Positions 27,124-35,642 of a stretch of 64,000 nt of DNA are shown here, in pieces (position 1 is the stretch's first letter; every line of letters starts with the position of its first letter). The notes below the pieces were generated by a model, which saw only the letters and a list, made by a program, of their open reading frames with translations, was not told the origin of the DNA and did no database searches. The DNA comes from Micromonospora sp. KC606. Its GTDB lineage: Bacteria; Actinomycetota; Actinomycetes; Mycobacteriales; Micromonosporaceae. Made by a program: the position numbers and the translations under genes. The DNA lies in the NCBI RefSeq assembly GCF_004348675.1, contig NZ_SMKN01000016.1, positions 1 to 64,000 of the forward strand, read 5' to 3'.

Positions 27124-27618
27124 TCAGCGAACAGCCTCGAACTTGGTCGTCCATGTGGTGTGGAACGTCATGTTCTGGCAACGGATGTCGGTGTCGGGCT
27201 TGAGCTTCACAGCGTCGGTCAGCTTGAACGGGAAGTTCGCCTCACTCACGGCGAGCGTCGGAAAAATAGAGTCGGCGCCGAGCGTGGACAGCTCGATCTG
27301 GCCGTGGCAGTAGACCTTGTCGGCGCTGTCGACAACGGTGTCGACAACAACCTCGCCGGGGGTTACAGATATCAGTTTGGCTTTCACGTTCGCATTCGGG
27401 TTCGTGAGGGTGAGGGTGACGTGCGCGCTCTCGCCGGGCAGCAGCGTGCCGGTCTGCGCGCCGGTGACAGTAACGGCCGAGAAGGACTCGGCCGAACCCG
27501 CAACCGGATCCGTGGTGCTTTCCTGGACGAACGCGGCGATCGCGAATCCGCCGACGCCCAACACCGCGCCGACCGCGGCCGTGGCCAGGGCCGCTTTGAT
27601 CATCGGGGTAAAACGCAT
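27124..27618 (-). CDS. Secreted hypothetical protein
   Basis: A 164-residue exported protein. The N-terminus MRFTPMIKAALATAAVGAV is a signal peptide or uncleaved anchor; the rest is a single beta-rich domain (TLLPGESAHVTLTLTNPNAN) with two cysteines (KVYCHG, DIRCQN) that could pair. It resembles small actinomycete surface proteins of unknown function. The ATG has AGGAG at good spacing. It converges with the frameshifted gene at 26484, only 11 bases away. Confidence 0.75.
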   Translation of the reverse strand: MRFTPMIKAALATAAVGAVLGVGGFAIAAFVQESTTDPVAGSAESFSAVTVTGAQTGTLLPGESAHVTLTLTNPNANVKAKLISVTPGEVVVDTVVDSADKVYCHGQIELSTLGADSIFPTLAVSEANFPFKLTDAVKLKPDTDIRCQNMTFHTTWTTKFEAVR

Positions 27619-27724
27619 GACATTCTCCTGGATCGAGTCGGAATCACGCGGGGAGCCCCCGCGAGGTGAGTTAAGGCGTGCCGGTTGGGCAAGTCCAGCG
27701 CGATGGTTCGTGAGCGGCCCGTTG

Positions 27725-28216
27725 TCAACAACGAGTCGTCGGATCCAATCCGTTCGGGCTCGACAGCATGACTGCCGAAGGGCTGGTCGCGACAGGCGTG
27801 ACGGGCTTGGTGGTGGACCGGCGCGGTGGTGACCGGCGCGGTGGTGACCGGCTGGGGCGCGGCCGACGTAGCCGCGACGATCGGCCCGTGCGGTGCCGGA
27901 GCCGGGTCATCGGCCAGAGTTTCGGCCGGTCCTGCGGTGGCGGCTGCCATGGAGGGTCCGGGTGGCCGTGGACGATCCGGTGGCGGGCGCCGCGAGTGCC
28001 CCCCTGGCCGGGCGCGCCGCCTACCGGCGCGGTCACCGCCACGGTCAGAGCGGACCCGACGGCTGACCCGCGGGTGGCCAGTCCCGAGTTGCCGAGTTGG
28101 GCCGCGACCACCAGCTTCACGACCGTGACGTGCCGGGCGGTGCGTGGGCCGACGATGCTCTGGGCATGCGCCGTCCGAGGGTCCCTGCCGTTGCAGAACC
28201 CGGCATCGTGGCTCAC
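27725..28216 (-). CDS. Doubtful reading frame, possibly frameshifted
   Basis: A GTG at 28216 has a strong AGGAGG and opens a plausible protein (GPRTARHVTVVKLVVAAQLG, GSALTVAVTAPVGG). From about 28010 onward this frame becomes Arg/Pro-rich, while another minus-strand frame reads as Ala/Thr/Pro-rich sequence (MAAATAGPAETLADDPAPAP). A shifted gene for a small proline-rich protein is possible. No family is recognised, and I would not rely on it. Confidence 0.25.
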   Translation of the reverse strand: MSHDAGFCNGRDPRTAHAQSIVGPRTARHVTVVKLVVAAQLGNSGLATRGSAVGSALTVAVTAPVGGAPGQGGTRGARHRIVHGHPDPPWQPPPQDRPKLWPMTRLRHRTGRSSRLRRPRPSRSPPRRSPPRRSTTKPVTPVATSPSAVMLSSPNGLDPTTRC

Positions 28217-28405
28217 ATTGCCTCCTGACCGGGTGGCAATCTATTCCCGGCACCGGGTGTATCCGGACGCCGTCCTTCCCGGAGACGCCGCGATCTCAAA
28301 CTTCGCAGATGACGTAAATATCACCATGAGGAGTGGCAGCCGACGACCGATGGCTCCACCTGCGGATGGCCGCCGGGAACCTGCGCCGGCTGGTCACCCT
28401 CGGCC

Positions 28406-28442
28406 TCACCCGCCAGGACAGAACCTGGCTCCTGGCGGGTGA
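28406..28442. terminator. Hairpin, 13-bp perfect stem
   Basis: TCACCCGCCAGGA (28406-28418) pairs with TCCTGGCGGGTGA (28430-28442) around an 11-base loop. No gene ends nearby on the plus strand; it may be a terminator left from a lost gene or part of a mobile element. Confidence 0.45.
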
Positions 28443-28470
28443 CAGTGCGGGCCCAGACCGTTGAACAGGC

Positions 28471-28572
28471 GGATCATCCCCGGGCACAGCAGCCGTACGA
28501 CCATTCGGGAGATCATCAGCCCGAGCCAAGAATTCCCAGGCCACAGCCTGCGCGGCAGGTTCTGGCCCGGTA
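28471..28572 (-). repeat. 102-bp dispersed repeat, copy B (probable transposase scrap)
   Basis: The partner of 19107-19208, gap-free and about 80% identical by hand count, in the same orientation. On the minus strand it reads LMISRMVVRLLCPGMIRLFNG, like the start of an integrase-type transposase ORF. It marks insertion history at the left edge of the biosynthetic region. Confidence 0.5.
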
Positions 28573-28675
28573 CAAGGTTCACGGTTCCGGCCGGCTGCCC
28601 ACGGGCGCCGACGACCCCGAATGGTGCCGGAACGGGCGTCGACCGAGCCGCATCAACCCGGCGGGACCGAGCCCC

Positions 28676-28784
28676 GGACCTGACAGACCTGCCTGTCCGG
28701 CGCGAGTGGACAGACGCCCACCCGACCTAGAATTCTGCCGATAGATGCGGGCACCACCCGAATCGACATTTTGGGGAGAGTGAC
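28676..28784 (+). promoter_or_regulatory. Duplicated glycosyltransferase promoter, copy 1
   Basis: This region matches the sequence upstream of the glycosyltransferase gene at 40827 in many blocks: CTGACAGACCTGCC, GACCT(A/G)GAAT, TGCGGGCACC(A/G)CCCG and the TGGGGAGA ribosome site. GGACCTGACAGA at 28676-28687 is the most conserved core. Here it drives a truncated copy of that gene and the MFS transporter gene behind it. Confidence 0.6.
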
Positions 28785-28907
28785 ATGACGACGTTCCTGT
28801 GGGCGTGTTACGACGGTGGCGGCAGCATACCCCTGGCGCGACCACGGAAAAGCCCTGCACTCCTCCTCGACGGCTCAGCGGATATTCAGCGAAAATTCTC
28901 TTGGTAG
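28785..28907 (+). pseudogene. Truncated duplicate of the MGT glycosyltransferase 5' end
   Basis: An ATG with GGGGAGAG upstream opens TTFLWACYDGGGSIP, almost the N-terminus of the glycosyltransferase at 40827 (ATFLWACYDGGGNMP). After an internal deletion it continues for a few matching codons, then diverges and stops with TAG at 28905-28907, one base before the MFS gene ATG. The 40-codon remnant now acts as a leader ORF that could couple translation into the transporter. Confidence 0.75.
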
Positions 28908-28908
28908 A

Positions 28909-30240
28909 ATGAGCCGGAGCCTGAGTTCGGATCCGCCGAACAGAATCCTGCAGCCTGGATCGCCAGTCGTGTCATCAGCGGGCGCAGGATCTGCGAAGCT
29001 CGGCCGGCCGCGCAAATATTCGTCCGCCTGCATGTTCGCGGTGCTGACAATCGACTCGTTGACGGCCGGTTCGTTCACACCGCTTTCTCTGCTATATCTT
29101 ACGGAAAGCACCCATACGTCAGTCGCGCATATCGGGATACTGCTGACCATAGCAAATCTGATAGCGCTCCCCTTGCCGTTGTGGGTTGGCCGGATCGTGG
29201 ACCGCTGGGGCGCCAAGCCCGTGGTCCTCGTAGCACAAGTGCTGCAGGCAGTGGGTTTCTTCGGGTACATGTTCGTGTCTGGTCCGACCTCCGTGCTCGC
29301 CGTCGCAACAATGGAGGCATTGGGACGTTTGGCCTTTTGGGCAGCGATCTATGCGCTGATCAGTAGCCTTACCGATGGCGACGCCGACCCTCGCGCCAGG
29401 GATCGGTGGTTCGGGATATCAGGAGCCCTGAGGGCAGCGGGCTACGGCCTCGGAGCCGCCCTTGCCGGATTCGCTCTCTCGGTCGATTCTCTGGCTCTCT
29501 ACCGATGGCTCATCGCAATAAATGCGACCCTGTTGACTGTTGCTGCAATCCTTGTGCTGGCGGGAGTCCCCGGGTCCGGGGCCTCGCCCTCGAAACCGCT
29601 CGAAGGGCGCGGGTACCGCGTCCTGTTGCGAGACAGTCCCTTTCTCGCGCTGATCTCCCTCAACACGGTCTACGCACTGTGCAATATGCTCCTCAGCGTT
29701 GGCTTTCCCCTGTTCATAGCGAGCGCACTACCCAGCCTGATATGGGCCGTGGGCCCCCTGCTGGTGATGAACACCGTGGTGCAGGCGGTCCTCCAACCGG
29801 CCGTGGTCCGCTGGACGCGGAGCCTCCCTCGACAAGTCCCGCTTGGTATGGCAGGCGTGCTCTGGGCGTGTTGGGGTCTGGCAACACTCAGCGCGCGACA
29901 CGTTCCGGAGGCTCTCGCCGCACCGGCGTGCATCGTCGCCGTCCTGTGCTATTCGGCCGCCCAGATGCTTCACGCACCAGCCTCCACCGCAATGGCCTCG
30001 GACGCTGCTCCGATCGATGTCCGAGGCCGTTACCTCGCGTCGTTCCAGTATTCGTTCTCGATCGCCGGCATGATCGCACCGTTGATGTTCACCAGTTTGT
30101 TGGCGGTGGGAGCCGACGTGCCGTGGGTGGTGATCTCCGCAGCAGCGATCGGTACCATCCCCCTCCTGATGGCGGTCGCGCCGCGTCTGCCCGCAGCGGC
30201 GCTCACGGGGAACCGCAATCCGACGCATAGAGCACCGTGA
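28909..30240 (+). CDS. MFS transporter, sugar-efflux-like
   Basis: A 443-residue major-facilitator protein with about twelve spans after an N-terminal tail of some 40 residues. The motif-A-like loop VGRIVDRWGAKPVV sits between spans 2 and 3. It most resembles drug or sugar-efflux permeases. Local base use is clearly less GC-rich than in neighbouring genes (ATA, TTG and AAT codons occur), suggesting later acquisition. I start at the ATG at 28909, which follows the stop of the glycosyltransferase remnant by one base; the frame is open further upstream but overlaps that remnant. Export of the pathway product is a plausible role. Confidence 0.83.
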   Translation: MSRSLSSDPPNRILQPGSPVVSSAGAGSAKLGRPRKYSSACMFAVLTIDSLTAGSFTPLSLLYLTESTHTSVAHIGILLTIANLIALPLPLWVGRIVDRWGAKPVVLVAQVLQAVGFFGYMFVSGPTSVLAVATMEALGRLAFWAAIYALISSLTDGDADPRARDRWFGISGALRAAGYGLGAALAGFALSVDSLALYRWLIAINATLLTVAAILVLAGVPGSGASPSKPLEGRGYRVLLRDSPFLALISLNTVYALCNMLLSVGFPLFIASALPSLIWAVGPLLVMNTVVQAVLQPAVVRWTRSLPRQVPLGMAGVLWACWGLATLSARHVPEALAAPACIVAVLCYSAAQMLHAPASTAMASDAAPIDVRGRYLASFQYSFSIAGMIAPLMFTSLLAVGADVPWVVISAAAIGTIPLLMAVAPRLPAAALTGNRNPTHRAP

Positions 30241-30456
30241 GCAAACACTGTAGGCTCGAGCGAGTGCTCCTTCATCCGAGGTGCAGGAGCACGAGGCCAC
30301 ACTGGCCACCGAGCTGATTGTCCGCGCCGGTGCCTGGCCTTGTGCCTGCCGCGCACGGCGAATGTCCACAAGCACATCGGCCACGGAGACGCCCCGACCT
30401 GAGACAGTGCCGCCCCCGCTTCAGACCGATCGCTCGACTCACCGGAAGGACGTACC

Positions 30457-31023
30457 TTGTCAGAGCCCTCTCTCCGTCTTGGCATGATCATCGGCAGTGT
30501 GAGGAAGGACCGCTTCGGGCCGACCGTCGCCAACTGGCTGCTGTCGCAGCTCAAGGAGCACGATGCGTTCGAGGTGGACGTCATCGACCTGGCGGACTTC
30601 CACCTTCCGGCGGACCTCGGCGGCGGCGGTGACTCCGCCGAGTTCCTGACGCGCGTCGACCGTGCCGACGCATTCGTCGTCGTGACTCCCGAATACAACC
30701 ACGGCTACCCCGGTGGGCTGAAGACCGCCATTGACACCGGCAAGGAGGAGTGGAAGGCCAAGGCGGTCGCGTTCGCCTCCTACGGCGGGATGGCGGGCGG
30801 GCTGCGCTCGGTCGAACAGTTGCGCCCGGTCTTCGCCGAACTACACGCCGTCACGATCCGGGCGACCGTTAGCTTCCACTGGGCGCACTCGCTGTTCGAC
30901 AGCGACGGTCGGCTGCTACAGCCGGAGAAGGCCGAGGCAGCCGTGGACGGCATGCTGAACCAACTCGAGTGGTGGGCCCGCATGCTGCAGTCGGGACGCC
31001 GAAACGGCGACTACTGCGACTGA
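30457..31023 (+). CDS. NAD(P)H-dependent FMN reductase
   Basis: A 188-residue flavodoxin-like reductase with GSVRKDRFGPTVANWL for phosphate binding, TPEYNHGYPGGLKTAID for the flavin site and ASYGGMAGG. Such proteins reduce FMN or quinones with NAD(P)H and often serve as partners of flavin-dependent oxygenases. Start TTG at 30457 with GGAAGGA upstream. It follows the MFS gene by 216 bases and precedes transposon debris, so it may belong to the biosynthetic island. No flavin-dependent monooxygenase is visible in the window. Confidence 0.88.
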   Translation: MSEPSLRLGMIIGSVRKDRFGPTVANWLLSQLKEHDAFEVDVIDLADFHLPADLGGGGDSAEFLTRVDRADAFVVVTPEYNHGYPGGLKTAIDTGKEEWKAKAVAFASYGGMAGGLRSVEQLRPVFAELHAVTIRATVSFHWAHSLFDSDGRLLQPEKAEAAVDGMLNQLEWWARMLQSGRRNGDYCD

Positions 31024-31169
31024 ACCGCGGAAAAACCGGCGCACGCGCCGTCGATGGTGGCGCCGTTGCTGGTGCCCAGCCTCGCGCTGACATCGCCGAG
31101 CACTTCGGCGTGTCGGCCACGCACCCGGGGCCACGGCGCAAGATGCGGCGAACAGCAGCGTCGGGCGCC

Positions 31170-31472
31170 GTACGGCTGTGCTGGCCGCCTGCTCGGTCCG
31201 TCGCGATGGCGGCGGACCGAGGGGCGTTGTCGGCAACGACGTGGGTCGGACTTCCTCCGCTCCCCGTCAGCAGGCAAACAGGCCCAGTACGGCCAGGTGC
31301 ACCAAAGGCCCAGGACCTTCTACAAGCCCTATCGTCCCTGGTCAGAAGGAACTTGTCCGCTCTCCGCCCACGCCTTGGACAGCCCCTACCGAGGGGCCGA
31401 GGTTAGGAGACAGCCTGCCCGAGACACGACCGGAAGGGGCGGACAACACGATCAACGTTCAAAGACGAGGCA
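31170..31472 (-). mobile_element. IS630-like end and transposon debris
   Basis: The terminal repeat TGCCTCGTCTTTGAACGTTG (minus strand, from 31472) is 22/24 identical to the one at 18156 but inverted, and again abuts CTAG (31473-31476). A further stretch (GTCTCGGGCAGGCTGTCT) also matches the left remnant. Beyond that the sequence differs and only frame-broken coding scraps remain. A short fragment near 31090 (ADIAEHFGVS) resembles the C-terminal helix-turn-helix of a resolvase. Confidence 0.6.
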
Positions 31473-32450
31473 CTAGTCGGATTCCTTCACGAGCTGACGT
31501 AGCTCAGTCAATTCTCCCCGCATGAGGTGGGTCATCATCTGGCGGTCCGTCGGCGGCAGGGCATCAATTATGTCGGCAGGGACACTCGTGACGAACGAGC
31601 GGGCGAGCGAGAGTGCCTCCCTCAGGCTGGCGTCGTCGTACGAATTCAGCGCGCGGAGCGCGTCCCGGATATCGCCTCGGCACATATCATCGCCATACAG
31701 TGGGATCAGCTCCGCGGCGAGTGCCGAGATGACCTCGAAGGTGTCGATTACCATGTGCATGCGGGCTACGAAGATCGCCGGTTCGTACTTTCGCTGCGTG
31801 ATAGAGGGCACGCCCTGGTCCCGCATGCGCCATAGGTAGACGACCTCCGACAGCACGTCGACCGCCGACGCCTCGATGTGCGCCCGTATCATCACGGGTG
31901 CGTCCTCGAAAACCGGCAATGTAAAACCGAGTTTCTTCGCGTCCCAGAACGAGCGGCGGAACACCTTGTTCCACACCATACGGTCGCGCACCAGTGCGGT
32001 GTCGCGACGGATGTGCGCGCGACGCAGGTCACGGGCGAACGTGTCTCTGTAACCGGGATGAGATCGTACGTCCGTGCTGTTGAAACGACGTACATCTCCC
32101 GAGGCGAAGTCAGATCCTGTGGTCTCGAGAGAACCGACGAGCGCGGCGTAAGCGTTGGCGGGAACCACGTCGTCACTGTCGCAGAATGCGAGGTAACGTC
32201 CATGTGCCGCACGCACGCCGGTGTTGCGGGCGGCGCTCAGGCCGGCATTCGGTTGCTCAAGCACGCGGATACGGGAGTCCTGACGGGCCCATCGGTCGGC
32301 TATCGCCCGACTTCCATCGGTGGAGCCATCGTCGACAACGACGATCTCGATGTCATCGAGTTTCTGACAGACCAATGACTCAAGACAGGGTGAGACGTAC
32401 GGTTCGACCTCGAACATCGGGACGACCACGCTCAGCACAGGCGGTGACAT
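31473..32450 (-). CDS. Family 2 glycosyltransferase; stop supplied by IS630 end
   Basis: A 325-residue GT-A glycosyltransferase: VVVPMFEVEPYVSPCLESL, IEIVVVDDGSTDGS, NAGLSAARNTGV and the metal-binding DSDD in LAFCDSDDVV. These typically add sugars to surface polymers such as teichoic acids, and the C-terminal part resembles CDP-glycerol- or teichoic-acid-linked transferases. The TAG stop (31473-31475) lies in the CTAG target of an IS630-like end, so the original C-terminus may be missing. ATG start at 32450. Confidence 0.87.
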   Translation of the reverse strand: MSPPVLSVVVPMFEVEPYVSPCLESLVCQKLDDIEIVVVDDGSTDGSRAIADRWARQDSRIRVLEQPNAGLSAARNTGVRAAHGRYLAFCDSDDVVPANAYAALVGSLETTGSDFASGDVRRFNSTDVRSHPGYRDTFARDLRRAHIRRDTALVRDRMVWNKVFRRSFWDAKKLGFTLPVFEDAPVMIRAHIEASAVDVLSEVVYLWRMRDQGVPSITQRKYEPAIFVARMHMVIDTFEVISALAAELIPLYGDDMCRGDIRDALRALNSYDDASLREALSLARSFVTSVPADIIDALPPTDRQMMTHLMRGELTELRQLVKESD

Positions 32451-32546
32451 GAACTTGGTTCTCCATTCCTGAGATATGGTTCCTGCGAAACCGGACCCCG
32501 GCGTTCGCCATCGCCGATCCTCGCCGTGGGTGCAGGCTGCGGCGGG

Positions 32547-33773
32547 TCAGCTGGCCATCTGCAACTTGCGCCCACGGTGAAGGCGCTTGGACACCACGGC
32601 GTGCGCCACGGAGGCAAGGGTGGCGTGCCGGTGCCAGCCGGTGAACGTGCGTCCTGCGTAGTCGCGAATGCCCACGCGACCCGCGATCTCGGACTCCTCC
32701 AGTCGGACCCGCTGTACGAGACTGGCCGCGTACAGCGTCCCTGGAAGTCGGTCCGCGGTGAGGTTGGTCAGCCACGCGTGAAAGGCGCCGTCCGCTCGCC
32801 CAGCCCTCAAGCACAGCAACCCGAGGTCGGATGCGCGAGTCATGTCACGACCGTGTACGGGCGGCCGCAACGGGGATGTCGGCAGCTGAACCGAGACCCT
32901 GGCAACCAGGCTGGTATGTACCGTGTCGTCCTCCCACGGGTCGTACCACGGCACCGGGCACCGCATCGACTGACTCGCCCAGGTGATCTGCTCAGCCGGC
33001 AACACCGTCCCGACGCGGCCGACGAGAGCCGGATCCCGCACGACGAGCGGGGTCGCGGGCCCGACGCGCAGCAGGAACCGCGTCCCGGTGAGGGCCAGGC
33101 GTCTGACCACGGCGAGTGCGTCGAGCCTTCTGGCGTCCAGCACGAACGGGATGCCGGCGTCCACACCCTGCGGAAGGATGTTCCGGAACGCCTCGACGAC
33201 ACCGCCTTCGATGGTGGTCGGCCGCAGCGCGGCGGGGATGACGGCGCGCGAGCGCCGCTCGTCGTCGGCAAGCCATTCCTGCGGTACGTGCAGCCACCAG
33301 CCGACGGGGATGCTGCCGCGCTCCGACGCTGCCCAGATCCCGAAGGACAGCTGGACGTTCTGGGTCCGCCCGCCGTCGGTGAAGAACGACGGGGCCACCC
33401 CTACCGAGTGCTCGCCGGTCTTCGGCACGACCATCGGCTCCACCACCCATGCTCGCACCGGCCGGTTCGCCAGGGCATGCTCCGCCAGCGCCCGGCGAAC
33501 CGGCATCCAGTCCCAACTCGAGTCGTTGATGAAGTGGTGCAGACTCTGTTCCATTCCTGGCACGTCGAACATCTGTGCGATGTTGCGGACGGACTTGCGC
33601 CCGGAGGTGTTGAGTAGGCCGGTGACGTAGCTATGCGCCTTGTCCCGCTGGTCCCGACGCCGCAACGAGCTGAAAAGCTCATCGCACAACTGCTCCACGA
33701 CCTCGTCCTGATTGTCTCGCCCGCTCGACTGGCGTGCGACACCACCGATACGTTCCCTGCGTTTCTGATGCAT
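32547..33773 (-). CDS. IS701-family transposase
   Basis: A 408-residue DDE-type transposase of the IS701 group: VTGLLNTSGRKSVRNIA, MEQSLHHFINDSSWDW, PVRRALAEHALANRPV and VLDARRLDALAVVRRL. It looks full length. No clear terminal inverted repeats are visible in the flanks, so it may be an immobilised copy. IS701-like genes are frequently found inside actinomycete biosynthetic clusters. The ATG has GGGGA five bases upstream. Confidence 0.85.
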   Translation of the reverse strand: MHQKRRERIGGVARQSSGRDNQDEVVEQLCDELFSSLRRRDQRDKAHSYVTGLLNTSGRKSVRNIAQMFDVPGMEQSLHHFINDSSWDWMPVRRALAEHALANRPVRAWVVEPMVVPKTGEHSVGVAPSFFTDGGRTQNVQLSFGIWAASERGSIPVGWWLHVPQEWLADDERRSRAVIPAALRPTTIEGGVVEAFRNILPQGVDAGIPFVLDARRLDALAVVRRLALTGTRFLLRVGPATPLVVRDPALVGRVGTVLPAEQITWASQSMRCPVPWYDPWEDDTVHTSLVARVSVQLPTSPLRPPVHGRDMTRASDLGLLCLRAGRADGAFHAWLTNLTADRLPGTLYAASLVQRVRLEESEIAGRVGIRDYAGRTFTGWHRHATLASVAHAVVSKRLHRGRKLQMAS

Positions 33774-34039
33774 AATATCCCCGCTTTCAGATTTACCTGA
33801 AATTCAATTCCGGGCTACGGAGACGTCTCACCAAGTCGAATTGTTTCCCGGCAGGCCGAAGTTCGTCATGTCGCACAGGTCGGCGGGACGTACGGCAAAA
33901 CGCGCCGTCCGGTATCGCGGAGTTCAGGCCGGGAAGGGATGGATAGTTGTGGGCGACGGCCATACGCGCCTCACGATTGCAATACGGAAATTTCTGAGAA
34001 CGGGCCCCGCCTGCGGTGGATCCCGCGAGCGCCGAGGGC

Positions 34040-34233
34040 CACGGCAGACGGCCGATCGGTGCCACATGGGTGTCCCGGCGAACGCCGTGCCGCCAGCCAC
34101 GGGGCAACTGGCGGGCCAGAGCCCAGATGGCAGACTGAGCTAGATCATCTGTGACTATGCGGAAGTAGTCGTCCAGCGCCTCGTCGCTCATACAGGTATC
34201 CGCCAATCCTTCGGTTTCGCCAACCGTAGTCAT
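34040..34233 (-). pseudogene. Degenerate MbtH-like protein
   Basis: The ATG at 34233 leads to DDYFRIVTDDLAQSAIWALARQ and LPRGWRHG, matching the MbtH pattern (Y-x-V-x-N-D-E-x-Q-x-S-x-W-P, P-x-G-W), but the Asn-Asp-Glu and the Pro after Trp are lost. After GW the matching sequence (AFAGTP) moves to another frame and the WTD-RP end is missing. MbtH proteins activate NRPS adenylation domains, so this hints at a lost NRPS locus. The rest of 33774-34688 shows no supported gene. Confidence 0.45.
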
Positions 34234-34688
34234 GGCGGGTTATGCACCGGTTATCCGCTCGAATGGGCCACGTCGCCCGGCTCGTCAGGGCCGTTCAGCA
34301 TCAAAAGGGCGGCGTGAGTGACCCGTCGTGATCGGGGCGCAGCGGTGTTCGCACCGCGGCGTGGGGACAAGGCTCGAATCATCTGGCCGCGTCGTACTGG
34401 CGCTGGCACTGGCGCACCACGCTCCGCCTGGCTAGACGCTCCGACGTCAGCGAAGCCGTGATGGCCCGGTCCAGAGGCACATCGACCAGCATCGGCAGGC
34501 GGCCTCAGCGGGCGAGTCGCGGTCGCCGCTCGGGCGACGCCGGTTCAGCCCGGGGGCGGGAGCCGGGGCGCACGCCGTGGATACGGCGAATGCTGGTGGC
34601 GACGATCGAGGGTCGTCAGCTGGTACATCTTCAGGCCCGCCGCAGCGCGGTGACACGCCTCACGCCCCTTCGGTGCGCCTCGCTCGTG

Positions 34689-35393
34689 TCAATACGCGAA
34701 GTTGCCGGATACGACAGCCATCTGTGATCGCCAACGGAACGCCTGACCCGTCAGACCAAGCTGTTCGTGAATCTCCGCCAACGCCTCGTAGGCATGCTCC
34801 GCATATCGGTCGATCTCGAGCATCTGGCGATACCACTTCATCGCGGCCCACGTGTCCCCAGCAGCCACGTCCAGCTCGCACAACCAGGTCAGCGCCTGGA
34901 GAACCTGCGTTCGTAGCCATTCCCGACGATCCGCAGCCCAACTGGCATCGCTCTCGGGAAGAAATGCCCCGTGATAGGACTGAACCGCAAGACGGAATTG
35001 CTCGGCTGCGGCAGCCCGGTCGAGGCGGGCCGCCGCACGGCGGCCCGCCTCGACGGATGCCTCGACTGCCTCGAAATCTGTCCACAATGAGTTTGCTTGC
35101 AGAACGTAGCCGTCCGCCCAGCTTTCGATCCGGACGGCGTCGGTACCCTGAATGCCACACCGCACCGCGTGGACGGCCACCTTGAGCGAACTCGACCCAT
35201 CCGGGCGTTTGCCAGGCCACAGCGCGTCATACAGTTGGTCTTTGGTGACCAGTCGCTCCCGGTGAACGACAAGGTACTGGAACAGTGCCGTGGCCTTGCC
35301 GGCTCGCCACGCCAGCGCCGGGCGGCCGCCGATAGTCAGCGTGTAGCCGCCAAGAAATCGGGCCTTCACGGTAGCGCCGTCGTGCCGGACCAT
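34689..35393 (-). CDS. SARP-family pathway activator
   Basis: A 234-residue Streptomyces antibiotic regulatory protein. An OmpR-like winged helix (ARFLGGYTLTIGGRPALAW, KATALFQYLVVHRERLVTKDQL, SSLKVAVHAVRC, YVLQANSLWTDFEAVE) is followed by a bacterial transcriptional activation domain (residues 110-234, AFLPESDASWAADRREWLR, WYRQMLEIDRYAEHAYEALAEIH). I use the ATG at 35393; the frame is open upstream but not coding-like. It is divergent from the EntA/PhzE/DAHP/PhzD/glycosyltransferase genes and is the obvious activator of the cluster. Confidence 0.9.
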   Translation of the reverse strand: MVRHDGATVKARFLGGYTLTIGGRPALAWRAGKATALFQYLVVHRERLVTKDQLYDALWPGKRPDGSSSLKVAVHAVRCGIQGTDAVRIESWADGYVLQANSLWTDFEAVEASVEAGRRAAARLDRAAAAEQFRLAVQSYHGAFLPESDASWAADRREWLRTQVLQALTWLCELDVAAGDTWAAMKWYRQMLEIDRYAEHAYEALAEIHEQLGLTGQAFRWRSQMAVVSGNFAY

Positions 35394-35642
35394 CTCCACT
35401 CCCGCCTGTCCCCAAGGCCAACGTTGGTTCTGGACGCTAGGCGCACGGCGGAGGCTGGCCAAGGTAGCGGCTACTTTCCAGAAAGAATGATCTACCAAGG
35501 TCGTAGGAGGTCGTGCGACAAACAGGGCGGGCGGCGCCGTCTCCCGCACCGCCCGCAGGTGACGAAGATCGGCGTCGATCGTTGGCAGCCGGCCGCCTGG
35601 CGTCCACGATCGTGGGGTCCTGGTCGAATCGGAGGCCCTGAG

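Noticed and set aside
32547..33773. IS701 transposase as a domesticated cluster regulator
   Set aside because: The protein looks like a full transposase and nothing in the sequence shows DNA-binding use for regulation; called only as a transposase.
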